From Rhodopirellula europaea 6C (lineage in GTDB: Bacteria > Planctomycetota > Planctomycetia > Pirellulales > Pirellulaceae), in NCBI RefSeq assembly GCF_000338295.1, contig NZ_ANMO01000006.1, positions 1 to 64,000 on the forward strand: a DNA stretch of 64,000 nucleotides. The letters run 5' to 3'. The notes beneath the pieces were generated by a model. The model worked only from the letters and a program-made list of their open reading frames with translations, was not told where the DNA came from and made no database searches. A program made the translations under genes and the position numbers. How positions within the stretch are numbered: the first letter of the stretch is position 1; the number at the start of each line of letters is the position of its first letter. Below are positions 25,612-34,159 of this stretch, one piece after another.

Positions 25612-26967
25612 GTGCAGACTTTGAAAACAGCCGCCATTGTCGTACTCATGACGACGGTCCTTTACGGGGCCTGGATATCGATGACGACACCGCCAGATGC
25701 GTTGCCGCCTGAAGTGGCGCGGGACCTCATCGTAGACGCCGATACATTTGATATCAGCGATGGGATTCCTGAAGCCTTGGGCTCCCTCGACCCCCTCGCG
25801 GAGTTCGGGATCGATGATGGAACGGCGGCCGATCCAAACTCATTTGATCAGTCCAATCTGGCATTGAACGATGCTGCAAACGGCGGGTTCGGGGACTTGG
25901 AATCGGCTCTCGGTAGCGAAGGCGCCGACGTTGGAATCGATGCACCGTCTGATCCGATGTCGATGGATTCCGTCAATCGAAGTTTCGCCGATATCCCTTC
26001 GCAACCAGCGTCGGCGACGGACAACTTGGGTACGGAATCAAGTTCTTTCTCGATGTCTGATTTGGATTCCCCCGCCACCGATATGCAAGCGAGCCGTTTG
26101 CCTGAAGTGACGCCCGGTTCGAGCACACCGATTCAACTGAATCCGAACCAAGAGTACACATCGACCGGAGCGACCTACCAGTCGCCTGATCCGAACACCG
26201 CCATCGCCTCGGTGAAGCCATCCAATCAATCGACACCCGATGTGGTTGCGACTGAATCCAATGCGATCGCATCGGCAGGTTTGAGCAATGCAATTGCGAC
26301 CGCCGACCGTCAATATCATTCCGATCGCCGACGAGAAGCCTTGGCAACACTCAGCCTGTTCTACGAAACACCCAATTTGACCAGCGAGCAACGCGACGAA
26401 TTGCTCAGTCGTCTGGATCCGTTGGCCGCCGAAGTTATCTATTCGTCCGAGCACTTGTTGGCAGAACCGCATCGTGTCGGTCCTAACGAAACACTGATGG
26501 ACATCGCGAAAAAGTATGAAGTGCCGTGGCAATTGCTGGCCAATATCAACGGAGTTGATGATCCAGTCACCATTTTGCCGGGCACCGATTTGAAGGTCGT
26601 TCGCGGCCCATTTCGTGGCGACATCGATCTGAAGTACCAAGAACTGACTTTGTTCCTGGGTGACTTGTACGCCGGACGATTCAAGATTGCCGTTGGAAAC
26701 GATCCGGCTCCTAAACCTGGTTCGTACACCATCCAAGAAAAGCAATCCGCGAAAACTTACTACGACATGTCAGGCACACCGATTCCGCCCGGCAACCCAC
26801 GCAACCCATACGGGTCGATGTGGATCGATTTGGGATCCGGTTTGAGCATCCACGGAAGTCCCGATGCGAACGCTCCGACCGACAAGGGCTGCATCAGCCT
26901 GGCCGGCAATTATTCGCGTGACGTGTTTGGCATTCTGTCCGAAGGATCGTCGGTCACGATCCGCTAA
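25612..26967 (+). CDS. LysM-containing L,D-transpeptidase
   Basis: About 451 residues. GTG start preceded by the strong ribosome site AGGGGAG eight bases away. An N-terminal membrane anchor (AAIVVLMTTVLYGAWISM) is followed by a long Ser/Asp/Pro-rich linker of low complexity (~30-250). Then comes a LysM motif (HRVGPNETLMDIAKKYEVPW, ~283-330), then a YkuD domain with HGSPDANAPTDKGCISL, whose His and Cys (about 427) are the catalytic pair. It cross-links meso-diaminopimelate stems in peptidoglycan, which Pirellulales planctomycetes do have. No operon partner. Confidence 0.9.
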   Translation: MQTLKTAAIVVLMTTVLYGAWISMTTPPDALPPEVARDLIVDADTFDISDGIPEALGSLDPLAEFGIDDGTAADPNSFDQSNLALNDAANGGFGDLESALGSEGADVGIDAPSDPMSMDSVNRSFADIPSQPASATDNLGTESSSFSMSDLDSPATDMQASRLPEVTPGSSTPIQLNPNQEYTSTGATYQSPDPNTAIASVKPSNQSTPDVVATESNAIASAGLSNAIATADRQYHSDRRREALATLSLFYETPNLTSEQRDELLSRLDPLAAEVIYSSEHLLAEPHRVGPNETLMDIAKKYEVPWQLLANINGVDDPVTILPGTDLKVVRGPFRGDIDLKYQELTLFLGDLYAGRFKIAVGNDPAPKPGSYTIQEKQSAKTYYDMSGTPIPPGNPRNPYGSMWIDLGSGLSIHGSPDANAPTDKGCISLAGNYSRDVFGILSEGSSVTIR

Positions 26968-27003
26968 TGATCCGGGTCGACGCCACTTAGAAACACTCTA
27001 AGC

Positions 27004-27037
27004 GTCGCTCGGTCATCGCCCGAGCGACACCGGGTTT
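27004..27037. terminator. Bidirectional terminator-like hairpin
   Basis: GTCGCTCGG (27004-27012) and CCGAGCGAC (27020-27028) with a 7-base loop, followed by a short T-run on the plus side. It lies between the L,D-transpeptidase and the convergent regulator gene. Confidence 0.65.
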
Positions 27038-27046
27038 TCGAGACAT

Positions 27047-27937
27047 CTACTTTTGCCGGTTCAGCCGCATCAAAGCGGCAAGCTCGACCAAGTGACGAAG
27101 TGAGTCACAATGAGCCGTGTATCGCAATCGCGGTCGCAGCTTGTCACATAGGGCTCGCCCGCCGATCAGCAATGGGACGTCTTCCCCTAGCGAATCGGCC
27201 AATTGGTTCTGAGCCGCGACAAACATCCCCGGTTCGCTGACCGAGGAAACGCTCATCCAAACCATTTGCGGGTCGTAATCATGAGCCGCTTGGACAAAGC
27301 TTTCCATTGGAAGGTCATTGCCGAGGCTGGTCGCGTTCCAACCAACTTCGCGAAGCGCTAACTCGACCAACATCGTTGGCAATTGATACGGATCCCCTTC
27401 CGGTGCACCACCGATCGCAATCGGAGCGGACTTGGGAGGTGAAGGGATCTCAGATCGCAGCTCGTAGATCAATCGCATCGCGATGTCACATCCACGACGT
27501 TCTTGGTAGACATCCAGCTGGTTGCAATCCCAGGCTTCGCCGAAACCGTGCATCGCATCGGTGATCAACGACTCCGCCGCTTCGCTTCGCGTGTGACCCG
27601 CCGCAACCTTCTTGGCCATCAACTCGCGACACGCCGCTTCGTCGCCTTCGGCCAATGAATCGCGAAAATTTTGGTTCAGCGGGTCTTCGTTCCCATCAAT
27701 GCGAGTCGTCCGGTCCGGCGACAGCTGAGGCAGGCCCAAAACCTCCGGCTTCAACAAACACCGGTCATTGGCGTGCACGAACGCCTGCAACGCGTCCAGG
27801 GTGATCCGGCGATGGCCGCCCGCTGTCTTGATGACCGGGATCGTTCCGTTGTCGCACCATCTCTTCACCGACGACTCGCTGACATCCATCGCCGCGGCGA
27901 CTTCTTTCGGTGAGAACTGGGGCTGACGAGCTGCCAC
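27047..27937 (-). CDS. CarH/LitR-like MerR-type regulator lacking B12 ligands
   Basis: 296 residues from the GTG at 27937; the frame stays open upstream to 28276 but that part is not regulator-like. Residues ~8-45 are a MerR-type winged helix (SPKEVAAAMDVSESSVKRWC, then NGTIPVIKTAGGHRRI). A helical cap of the B12-binding-2 type follows (~95-170), and a Rossmann-like B12-binding fold (~185-285, LVELALREVGWNATSLGNDL). CarH and LitR use cobalamin to repress light-induced genes. Here the cap E-H reads QERRG and the E/D-x-H-x-x-G motif reads GDPYQLP, so the histidine ligands are missing. Divergent from a sigma factor gene. Confidence 0.85.
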   Translation of the reverse strand: MAARQPQFSPKEVAAAMDVSESSVKRWCDNGTIPVIKTAGGHRRITLDALQAFVHANDRCLLKPEVLGLPQLSPDRTTRIDGNEDPLNQNFRDSLAEGDEAACRELMAKKVAAGHTRSEAAESLITDAMHGFGEAWDCNQLDVYQERRGCDIAMRLIYELRSEIPSPPKSAPIAIGGAPEGDPYQLPTMLVELALREVGWNATSLGNDLPMESFVQAAHDYDPQMVWMSVSSVSEPGMFVAAQNQLADSLGEDVPLLIGGRALCDKLRPRLRYTAHCDSLRHLVELAALMRLNRQK

Positions 27938-27970
27938 GAGACACGTTGGGATGAGAGAAGAGAAACGAGG

Positions 27971-28057
27971 TGAACGTTTTAAAGAACGATGTGAACGTTT
28001 TAAACGCCTCGGTTGAACGTTTCCAGTGTAATCGGTCGACAATGGTGGACGTTTTCC
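27971..28057 (-). promoter_or_regulatory. Direct-repeat operator cluster upstream of regulator
   Basis: TGAACGTTTTAAA at 27971-27983 and again, identical, at 27992-28004; then TGAACGTTT at 28014-28022 and TGGACGTTTTCC at 28046-28057. All have the same orientation. They lie 34-120 bases upstream of the regulator start and fit autoregulation. Confidence 0.65.
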
Positions 28058-28186
28058 GCTCACTGCAAGCTCGGAAAATGATCGATTACCGCTCATTTCC
28101 TTTCTAATTCGCGGCTTGGAAAAACAATGAATTCTCAGTTCGATGCGAATTTCGCTTGCAATCGGTTCCACGGGGCGATATACCAA

Positions 28187-28224
28187 TGGACGTTCTGAAC
28201 GTTTTGAAAGACCAAAACGTTCAC
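28187..28224 (+). promoter_or_regulatory. Inverted-repeat operator upstream of sigma factor
   Basis: TGAACGTTTT at 28196-28205 and AAAACGTTCA at 28214-28223 form a perfect 10-bp inverted repeat with an 8-base spacer. A partial box TGGACGTTC starts nine bases before it at 28187. The site lies ~175 bases upstream of the sigma factor ATG, on the side expected for regulating it. Confidence 0.65.
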
Positions 28225-28399
28225 GCAAGTGCATCATTCGGCACATCAATTGCGGAACTCGCGTCTCCATGTCCATTGGGTTGGAAGAGGAAGTTGACTC
28301 GAATTTGCCGTTTGGTGACTTCCGTCGTCGACACCTCCCTGACTGACCCTGCGATTCAGCTATCAGCCATCACGCCCAGCCATTCGAGAAGGTCGAAAA

Positions 28400-29422
28400 A
28401 TGCCAACCCTCACCGCTTCCACCGTTCCTGCCCGCCGCCCCGCTTGGCTCAATTGTTCGGAATTGGATCAGGCGATGGCTGAGGTTCAGCCACTGTTGAC
28501 GGACATCTCAGGCGAGGATCATGCCTCGCTGCGAAAACTGACCAAACGCCGGCTGCGTCAGGAGATCGACTTTATCTCCAACGAAAAGTTCACATCGGTC
28601 CGAGAAGGAAAACGGATCTTCTCCGAGTCGCTGGGCTTGGCTCCTCGCGAAACCGCACTCGGAATTGCCACGATTCGTCGCAGCGGAGTCGACCTGCCGA
28701 TCCACTTGGGAAGATTGTGTGAAGCACCTCTGCTCAAACCCGAACAAGAGAAGATGTTGTTCGAGCGGATGAACTACCTTCTGCAACAGGCTGCAATTCA
28801 TCGCAGCGTCCTGAATCCCGAGCGTCCTTCGCGACACCGATTGGAATTGATCGAGCTGTTCGTGGCTCTGGCCGATTGGCACCGCGATCGAATTGTTGAG
28901 GCCAACTTGCGGCTCGTGTTCTCGATCGTCAAGAAGTTCGTCAATCCAAACAACACGTTCGATGATTTGCTGAGCGACGGAATCGTGGCGTTGATTCGCG
29001 CGGTCGAAAAGTTCGACTTCGATCGTGGTTTCCGATTCAGCACCTACGCGACTCAGGTCGTCCGACGCAATTCGTACCGAACCGTTGTGTTAAAACAACA
29101 AGAACGTCAAAAGGTCCAAGGGGGGCTGCAGGACATGGATATCGATGTCAGTGAGGAAGAACGTTCTTCCGCGATCAGCGAAAAACGATGGCACGAATTG
29201 CGAAGTCGTCTCAGCGTGATGCTGGGCGATTTGGATCGTCGCGAAAAGTTCATCATTCGTGCTCGGTTCTCGCTCGGACCTCACCGCAAAGTTCACACGT
29301 TGCAGTCGCTCGCCGATCGGTTGGGTGTCTCCAAAGAACGAGTTCGTCAACTCGAACGCCGTGCGATGGACAAACTCCGTGCGATGGCAGGTGACGTTCA
29401 GTTGGCAGAGTTGGAAGCGTAG
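28400..29422 (+). CDS. RNA polymerase sigma-70 family factor
   Basis: 340 residues. Conserved region 1.2-like sequence near residues 113-130; region 2 at ~172-232 (VEANLRLVFSIVKKFVNPNN, DDLLSDGIVALIRAVEKFDF, FRFSTYATQVVRRNSYR); region 4 near the end (LQSLADRLGVSKERVRQLER). Region 3 appears short. It is a group 2/3 sigma-70 rather than an ECF factor. In CarH/LitR loci of other bacteria a sigma factor is often the first light-induced gene; by analogy this one could direct the downstream genes. It ends six bases before the next gene. Confidence 0.85.
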   Translation: MPTLTASTVPARRPAWLNCSELDQAMAEVQPLLTDISGEDHASLRKLTKRRLRQEIDFISNEKFTSVREGKRIFSESLGLAPRETALGIATIRRSGVDLPIHLGRLCEAPLLKPEQEKMLFERMNYLLQQAAIHRSVLNPERPSRHRLELIELFVALADWHRDRIVEANLRLVFSIVKKFVNPNNTFDDLLSDGIVALIRAVEKFDFDRGFRFSTYATQVVRRNSYRTVVLKQQERQKVQGGLQDMDIDVSEEERSSAISEKRWHELRSRLSVMLGDLDRREKFIIRARFSLGPHRKVHTLQSLADRLGVSKERVRQLERRAMDKLRAMAGDVQLAELEA

Positions 29423-29428
29423 GTTCCG

Positions 29429-30940
29429 GTGGCATCAAACTCCGATCACACTTCTCATTCTTCCAACACAGTCTCATCCACGGACGAATCGGCATCGTCC
29501 GAAAGTGGCGGGCGCCCCGAGCTGCCCGAGGAATGTCGATCTCAACCCGGAACGGATCACTACGCGGCAACGGTTGAATTGCCGGTCAGCATCGACGAAG
29601 CGTTCGCGTATCACGAACGCCCCGGTTGTCTGAACCGATTGACTCCGCCTTGGGAAAGCGTCCAAGTCGAACATTCCGATCAGTCGCTGGCACCGGGAAG
29701 CCGGGTCGTTCTCAAGACAAAGATCGCGGGCATCCCAGTGCGATGGAAAGCTCGCCACGTCTGGTACGATCCACCTCATGGCTTTGCCGACGTACAAGAC
29801 TCCGGTCCGTTCGCACGTTGGGCTCACCAGCATCTTTTCGAGTCGCTCGATTCCAACCGATCCCAGCTCACCGACGCGATCGAGTACAAATTGCCTGCGG
29901 GCGTTGCGGGAAAGGTGTTTGGTAGCGGCAAGGCTCGCCGAACCATCGAAGCAATGTTTGCCTATCGCCACCGCGTCACCCAGGATGATTTGCAGATGAT
30001 GGCTGACTACCCGATGAGTCCCAAGACGATCGCCGTGTCCGGTTCAAGCGGACTAGTGGGCGATGCTCTTTGCACGACGCTGACGTTGCTCGGACACAAA
30101 GTCATGACGATCACTCGAGGCGATCACGGTGACGAGGGCTCCATCGCCGCATGGGGTGATCCGGCTGAGTTTGAGAAATTCGAATCAGTCGACGTGGTTG
30201 TTCATTTGGCTGGTAAGAGCATTGCGAGCAAGCGGTGGACGCCCGAATTGAAAGAACAAATTCGCGAAAGTCGAGTGGAGAAGACTCAGGCTCTTTGCGA
30301 GGGATTGGCCAAGTTGCAAACGAAGCCGCCCGTGCTGATCTGTGCATCGGCAACCGGGATCTACGGCAATCGTGGCGAAGAAGTTTTGACCGAGACATCC
30401 CCTGATGGCGACGACTTCCTGGCTGATGTCGCTCGGCCGTGGGAAGACGCCTGCCAGCCCGCCCGAGAAGCTGGCATTCGAGTCGTGAACACACGGTTCG
30501 GCATCGTACTGTCACCGAAGGGCGGCGCACTGCAACAGATGCTGCTGCCGGCAAAAATGATGGGCGGCAAATTGGGGAGCGGCAGGCAATGGTGGTCTTG
30601 GATCGCACTGGATGACGTCGTCGGAGCGATCGTTCATTGCATTCAAAAGGAAGAGACCAACGGCCCGGTGAACTTCGTTTCGCCCGAACCCATTCAAAAC
30701 CGCGAATTCGCGAAAGTGCTGGGTGAGGTTCTTAACCGACCTGCGCTGTTCCCGGCCCCGGCTTTTGCTCTTCGTCTGGCTTTGGGTGAGATGGCCGACT
30801 CGTTGTTGCTGGCCAGTTCGCGAGCGGTGCCCGAGCAGTTGCAGCAAACTGGATACAAGTTCCGCTTCACCGATTTGAAGGAATGCTTACGAACACTTTT
30901 GGGCAAAGATCTCAAACCGGCGACGCAGGCAACCGCATGA
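29429..30940 (+). CDS. SRPBCC domain fused to TIGR01777 epimerase-like protein
   Basis: 503 residues, GTG start six bases after the sigma factor. Residues ~40-185 are a START/SRPBCC ligand-binding domain (ATVELPVSIDEAFAYHERPG). From ~195 on is an SDR-type NAD(P)-binding domain of the TIGR01777/DUF1731 family (IAVSGSSGLVGDALCTTLTL, VVVHLAGKSIASKRWTPELK, GIRVVNTRFGIVLSPKGGAL). Proteins of this family occur in light-responsive LitR/CarH regulons elsewhere and in general metabolism as YfcH; the substrate is unknown. Its stop overlaps the next gene (ATGA), so the two are coupled. Confidence 0.88.
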   Translation: MASNSDHTSHSSNTVSSTDESASSESGGRPELPEECRSQPGTDHYAATVELPVSIDEAFAYHERPGCLNRLTPPWESVQVEHSDQSLAPGSRVVLKTKIAGIPVRWKARHVWYDPPHGFADVQDSGPFARWAHQHLFESLDSNRSQLTDAIEYKLPAGVAGKVFGSGKARRTIEAMFAYRHRVTQDDLQMMADYPMSPKTIAVSGSSGLVGDALCTTLTLLGHKVMTITRGDHGDEGSIAAWGDPAEFEKFESVDVVVHLAGKSIASKRWTPELKEQIRESRVEKTQALCEGLAKLQTKPPVLICASATGIYGNRGEEVLTETSPDGDDFLADVARPWEDACQPAREAGIRVVNTRFGIVLSPKGGALQQMLLPAKMMGGKLGSGRQWWSWIALDDVVGAIVHCIQKEETNGPVNFVSPEPIQNREFAKVLGEVLNRPALFPAPAFALRLALGEMADSLLLASSRAVPEQLQQTGYKFRFTDLKECLRTLLGKDLKPATQATA

Positions 30941-31386
30941 ACGCGAATCTCTTGTTGCTGCTCAATGCATTGTCGACCTGGTACATGGTCGGGTTGATTT
31001 GGATGGTTCAAATCGTTCACTACAAGATGTTCGACCGCGTCGGGGAAGATGTCTTCGCTCGCTACGCAACGGATCACGCTCGGTTGATCACGCCGATCGT
31101 CGCCGTCCCGATGTTGATTGAAATCGCCACCGCCGCCGGATTGCTGATGACTCGCCCGGGGAACATCTCGTTCACCTGGGCCGCGGTGGGAATTGCTTTG
31201 CTGATTGTGATTTGGGTCAGCACCGCTGCCTTGCAAGTTCCGGCACACGGAAAGCTGGCATCGGGTTTTCAGCCGAACGTTTATTCCACATTGGTGACAA
31301 CCAATTGGATTCGCACGATCGCCTGGTCCATACGTGGCTTGTTGGTCGGTTGGGCTTTGTGGACGCTGCTGCCGACCAAGGTTTAG
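30937..31386 (+). CDS. Four-helix membrane protein
   Basis: 149 residues from the ATG at 30937, overlapping the preceding stop by four bases. Four membrane segments: LLLLLNALSTWYMVGLIWMV, MLIEIATAAGLLMT, WAAVGIALLIVIWVSTAAL, IAWSIRGLLVGWALWTLL. Conserved-looking polar residues lie in helix 1/loop (QIVHYKMFDRVG) and before helix 4 (NWIRT). Some members of this type are linked to LitR/SDR clusters. Function unknown; the third gene of the sigma-led operon. Confidence 0.75.
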   Translation: MNANLLLLLNALSTWYMVGLIWMVQIVHYKMFDRVGEDVFARYATDHARLITPIVAVPMLIEIATAAGLLMTRPGNISFTWAAVGIALLIVIWVSTAALQVPAHGKLASGFQPNVYSTLVTTNWIRTIAWSIRGLLVGWALWTLLPTKV

Positions 31387-31561
31387 TCTCGATCATCGTC
31401 GTTGGATTATCTGTCCAACGCGGAAATCGTCTTTCGCATCAGCGTGAATCGTTCCGGCGACTGAGCGTGTTGCGTTTACGGGTTTGGGTTAAGATACGCA
31501 TCCGTGTTTCGCATTCCGAAACACTTCGATGCCCCCACCCCCTTCCCACCTCCCGCATCCC

Positions 31562-32614
31562 ATGTCTCAAAAAACATTTGGATCGCTCCTGCTTGCGATC
31601 ACAGTCTGCTTCGGCCTGCTCAGCTCCAGCACGACACTTCGTGCCGACCAACCCGTTCAACTGATCTTTGACACGGACCTCGGCAACGACGTCGATGACG
31701 CACTCGCCATGGGAGTCATCCACGCATTGCAATCACGCGGTGAATGCGAGTTGTTGGCCGTCACGATCACCAAGGACCACGAACTGGCCGCCCCGTTCGC
31801 AGATGTGATCAACACGTTCTATGGTCGCGGCGACATTCCGATCGGCGTTTGCCGCAGTGATGTCACCAACGGCGAAGGCCGCTTCAACGGATTGGCCGCC
31901 ATCCAAGACAATGGCAAGGACCGATATTCACACGATCTGCGAAGTGGCAAAGATGCTCCCGACGCCGTCGAAGTGTTGCGGCGTACGCTGGCCAAGGCCG
32001 ACGACAACAGCGTCGTGATCGCTCAAGTTGGATTCTCCACCAACTTGGCCAACCTGCTCGACTCGCCCGCCGATGAGATCAGCCCGCTCACCGGGTTGGA
32101 ATTGATCAAGAAGAAGGTTTCAAAACTGAGTGTGATGGCGGGTGCTTTCACTCAGATCATGAACAACAAAGGTCAGCCGTATGACCACAAAGAGTACAAC
32201 GTCGTCAAAGACATTCCCGCCGCTCAGAAGTTGGCAAAAGAGTGGCCGACGCCGATTCTGTGGAGCGGTTACGAAATTGGAATTGCACTGCGTTACCCGC
32301 ACGAGAGCATCGAGCAAGACTTTGGCTACGTGGAGCACCATCCGTTGGCCGAGGCATACATCGCCTACAACCCACCGCCACACGATCGCCCGACTTGGGA
32401 CCTGACTTGCGTGTTGCAATTGGTGCGGCCAACCCGCGATTATTTTGGATTGACTTCGGTCGGCAAGGTCACCGTTGCCGACGATGGTCTGACCACGTTT
32501 GAAGAAAACGCAGACGGTCGCGATCAGCACTTCACGTTGAACGACGAACAAATCTCCCGGACATTGGAAGCGTTGCAGTTGCTTTCCAGTGAACCACCGC
32601 ATCCGGTGCGTTGA
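31562..32614 (+). CDS. Exported nucleoside hydrolase-like protein 2
   Basis: 350 residues with a signal peptide (FGSLLLAITVCFGLLSSS) and the aspartate cluster DTDLGNDVDDALAMGV near residue 35. NTFYGRGDIPIGVCRSD and HPLAEAYIAYNPPPHDRPTW match the paralogue at 15736-16791 motif by motif. IunH-fold enzymes hydrolyse nucleosides to base and ribose; the export signal suggests periplasmic nucleoside scavenging. Start at the ATG 31562 gives the correct signal peptide. Confidence 0.87.
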   Translation: MSQKTFGSLLLAITVCFGLLSSSTTLRADQPVQLIFDTDLGNDVDDALAMGVIHALQSRGECELLAVTITKDHELAAPFADVINTFYGRGDIPIGVCRSDVTNGEGRFNGLAAIQDNGKDRYSHDLRSGKDAPDAVEVLRRTLAKADDNSVVIAQVGFSTNLANLLDSPADEISPLTGLELIKKKVSKLSVMAGAFTQIMNNKGQPYDHKEYNVVKDIPAAQKLAKEWPTPILWSGYEIGIALRYPHESIEQDFGYVEHHPLAEAYIAYNPPPHDRPTWDLTCVLQLVRPTRDYFGLTSVGKVTVADDGLTTFEENADGRDQHFTLNDEQISRTLEALQLLSSEPPHPVR

Positions 32615-32635
32615 CCCAAAAGGATTTTGACATCC

Positions 32636-33169
32636 ATGAGTGCCCGTCTGATCTCTCTCCGTTGCGACCATTGTGGCGCTCCCATCGACGTGAAAGCGAA
32701 AGCCAAGTTTGTCACCTGTGGTTTTTGCCACGCGAGCTTGGCGATCCACCACACCGGGTCGTCCTACTCCACTGAAATGCTGGAGGACCTGAAGCAAACG
32801 ACGGAGGCTCTGATCAAAGACGTCGCGCAGATCAAACACAACGCGGCGCTGGATCGGTTGGATGAACAGTGGGAACGTCGACGGCTAAAGTTGCTTGGCA
32901 CGAACAAGGAAGGTCATCAAATCACTCAGCCGCCCAATCAGGCCGCCATGATCATCATGCCCGGTTGTGTGATTGTCTTCGGACTGTTTTGGACCTTGTT
33001 TGCCGCGACGATATTCCCTCCGATGGCCTTGTTTGGCATCGTCTTCATCGGGATGGCAATATTTGGAATGATCAATTCGCATTCGAAAATGGGCACCTAC
33101 AAAGCCGAGCGACAACGCTACATGCGAGAACGTCAGTCGTTGATTGAAGAGATTCAAAACAGCGACTGA
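32636..33169 (+). CDS. Zinc-ribbon membrane protein
   Basis: 177 residues from the ATG at 32636. An N-terminal zinc ribbon uses CDHC (residues ~10-13) and CGFC (~28-31). A helical polar segment follows (MLEDLKQTTEALIKDVAQIK), then two membrane helices (MPGCVIVFGLFWTLFAATIF and ALFGIVFIGMAIFGMIN), then a short basic tail (KAERQRYMRERQSL). Zinc ribbon plus membrane helices is common in small regulatory or assembly proteins. Function unknown. It follows the nucleoside hydrolase by 21 bases. Confidence 0.7.
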   Translation: MSARLISLRCDHCGAPIDVKAKAKFVTCGFCHASLAIHHTGSSYSTEMLEDLKQTTEALIKDVAQIKHNAALDRLDEQWERRRLKLLGTNKEGHQITQPPNQAAMIIMPGCVIVFGLFWTLFAATIFPPMALFGIVFIGMAIFGMINSHSKMGTYKAERQRYMRERQSLIEEIQNSD

Positions 33170-33199
33170 TCGGTGGCCCTTTCGTTCGCGACGACTGGA

Positions 33200-34159
33200 T
33201 CACCAACCCAGTACGTGAGCAAACACCAGTGGTGCACAGATCGTTGCGTCGCTTTGGATCATGAACTTGGGCGAGTCCGCATCGATCTTGTACCACGTGA
33301 TCTTTTCGTTTGGCACGGCTCCGCTGTAACCACCGTAGCTGGTCGTTGCATCGCTGATTTGGCAGAAGTAGCCCCACAACGGGATGTCGAGCTTCAGGTC
33401 CTGAATCAACATCGGAACGACACAGATGGGGAAGTCGCCCGCGATTCCGCCGCCGATCTGAAAGAACCCGATCGGATCTTTCATTGTCGCTTGGTACCAC
33501 TGAGCCAACTGCTGCATTTGTTTCGTGCCGGTGGCGTAAGCACCATGGCCAGGCACGCTGCCGTCGATGACATGGGCAGTGTAGATATTGCCCAAAGTTG
33601 AGTCTTCAAAGCCCGGTGTAAAAACCGGAATCCCAGCATCCTTTGCCGCCGCGACCCAACTGTTTTCGCGGGGAACCTGGTAGTGCTGGACCAATCCCTC
33701 GTCGTCCAGAAGATCGAACATGTACTCGACCGGCATGCGAGCGGCGTTCTCGCCGGCCGCCTTTTGCCACATGGGCACCAATCGATCCTCTAGGTGTCGC
33801 ATGACCGTTTCGGGGATGCAAGTGTCGGTGACTCGGTTGAAGCCACGGTCTCGCAGAGCCACTTCGTCTTCGGCCGAAAGAGCTCGCCAGTTCTCGACGA
33901 TTTCGTATTCGTCATGAGCGACCAAGTTGAAGATGTCTTCTTCCAGGTTGGCCGCGGTGCAGGTGACGGCGTGTACCTTTCCCTTGCGAATCATTTCGGC
34001 AAGTGACAGCCCCAATTCGCCGGTGCTCATCGCACCTGCCAAGGTCACCATCATCTTGCCGCCACCATCAACGAATTCGCCGTACGACTTTGCCGACGCC
34101 AGCAGTTCACGCGCGTTGAAGTGTCGGAAATGCGTTTCCAAAAATTCCGTGACATTCAT
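33200..34159 (-). CDS. Deoxyhypusine synthase-like protein
   Basis: 319 residues. The DHS fold is visible: GGGKMMVTLAGAMSTGELGL, CTAANLEEDIFNLVAHDEYE, then the long block with GFFQIGGGIAGDFPICVVPM and the NAD/lysine region DATTSYGGYSGAVPNEKITW. Eukaryotic DHS modifies eIF5A; bacteria lack that target, and their homologues have been linked to homospermidine or related polyamine synthesis. Lysine in NEKITW may be the catalytic one. No polyamine genes are adjacent. I chose the ATG at 34159; the extra 15 residues from 34204 are unsupported. Confidence 0.85.
   Translation of the reverse strand: MNVTEFLETHFRHFNARELLASAKSYGEFVDGGGKMMVTLAGAMSTGELGLSLAEMIRKGKVHAVTCTAANLEEDIFNLVAHDEYEIVENWRALSAEDEVALRDRGFNRVTDTCIPETVMRHLEDRLVPMWQKAAGENAARMPVEYMFDLLDDEGLVQHYQVPRENSWVAAAKDAGIPVFTPGFEDSTLGNIYTAHVIDGSVPGHGAYATGTKQMQQLAQWYQATMKDPIGFFQIGGGIAGDFPICVVPMLIQDLKLDIPLWGYFCQISDATTSYGGYSGAVPNEKITWYKIDADSPKFMIQSDATICAPLVFAHVLGW

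Larger units (their letters stand above)
27938..28399. promoter_or_regulatory. Intergenic operator region with TGAACGTTTT boxes
   Basis: 462 bases between the regulator and the sigma factor. It holds at least six copies of a TGAACGTTTT-like box: direct repeats at 27971, 27992, 28014 and a variant TGGACGTTTT at 28046, plus a TGGACGTTC at 28187. A perfect inverted pair is at 28196-28205 and 28214-28223. Spacings of 21, 22 and 32 bases are close to whole helical turns. The arrangement fits binding sites for the adjacent regulator, but which protein binds is inference. Confidence 0.7.

Noticed and set aside
27938-28276. N-terminal extension of the CarH-like regulator
   Set aside because: The frame is open, but it runs through the operator repeats and contains no domain; the GTG at 27937 directly precedes the helix-turn-helix.
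33200-34159. True deoxyhypusine synthase for eIF5A
   Set aside because: The fold fits, but bacteria lack eIF5A; a polyamine-related role is more likely, so I named it only DHS-like.
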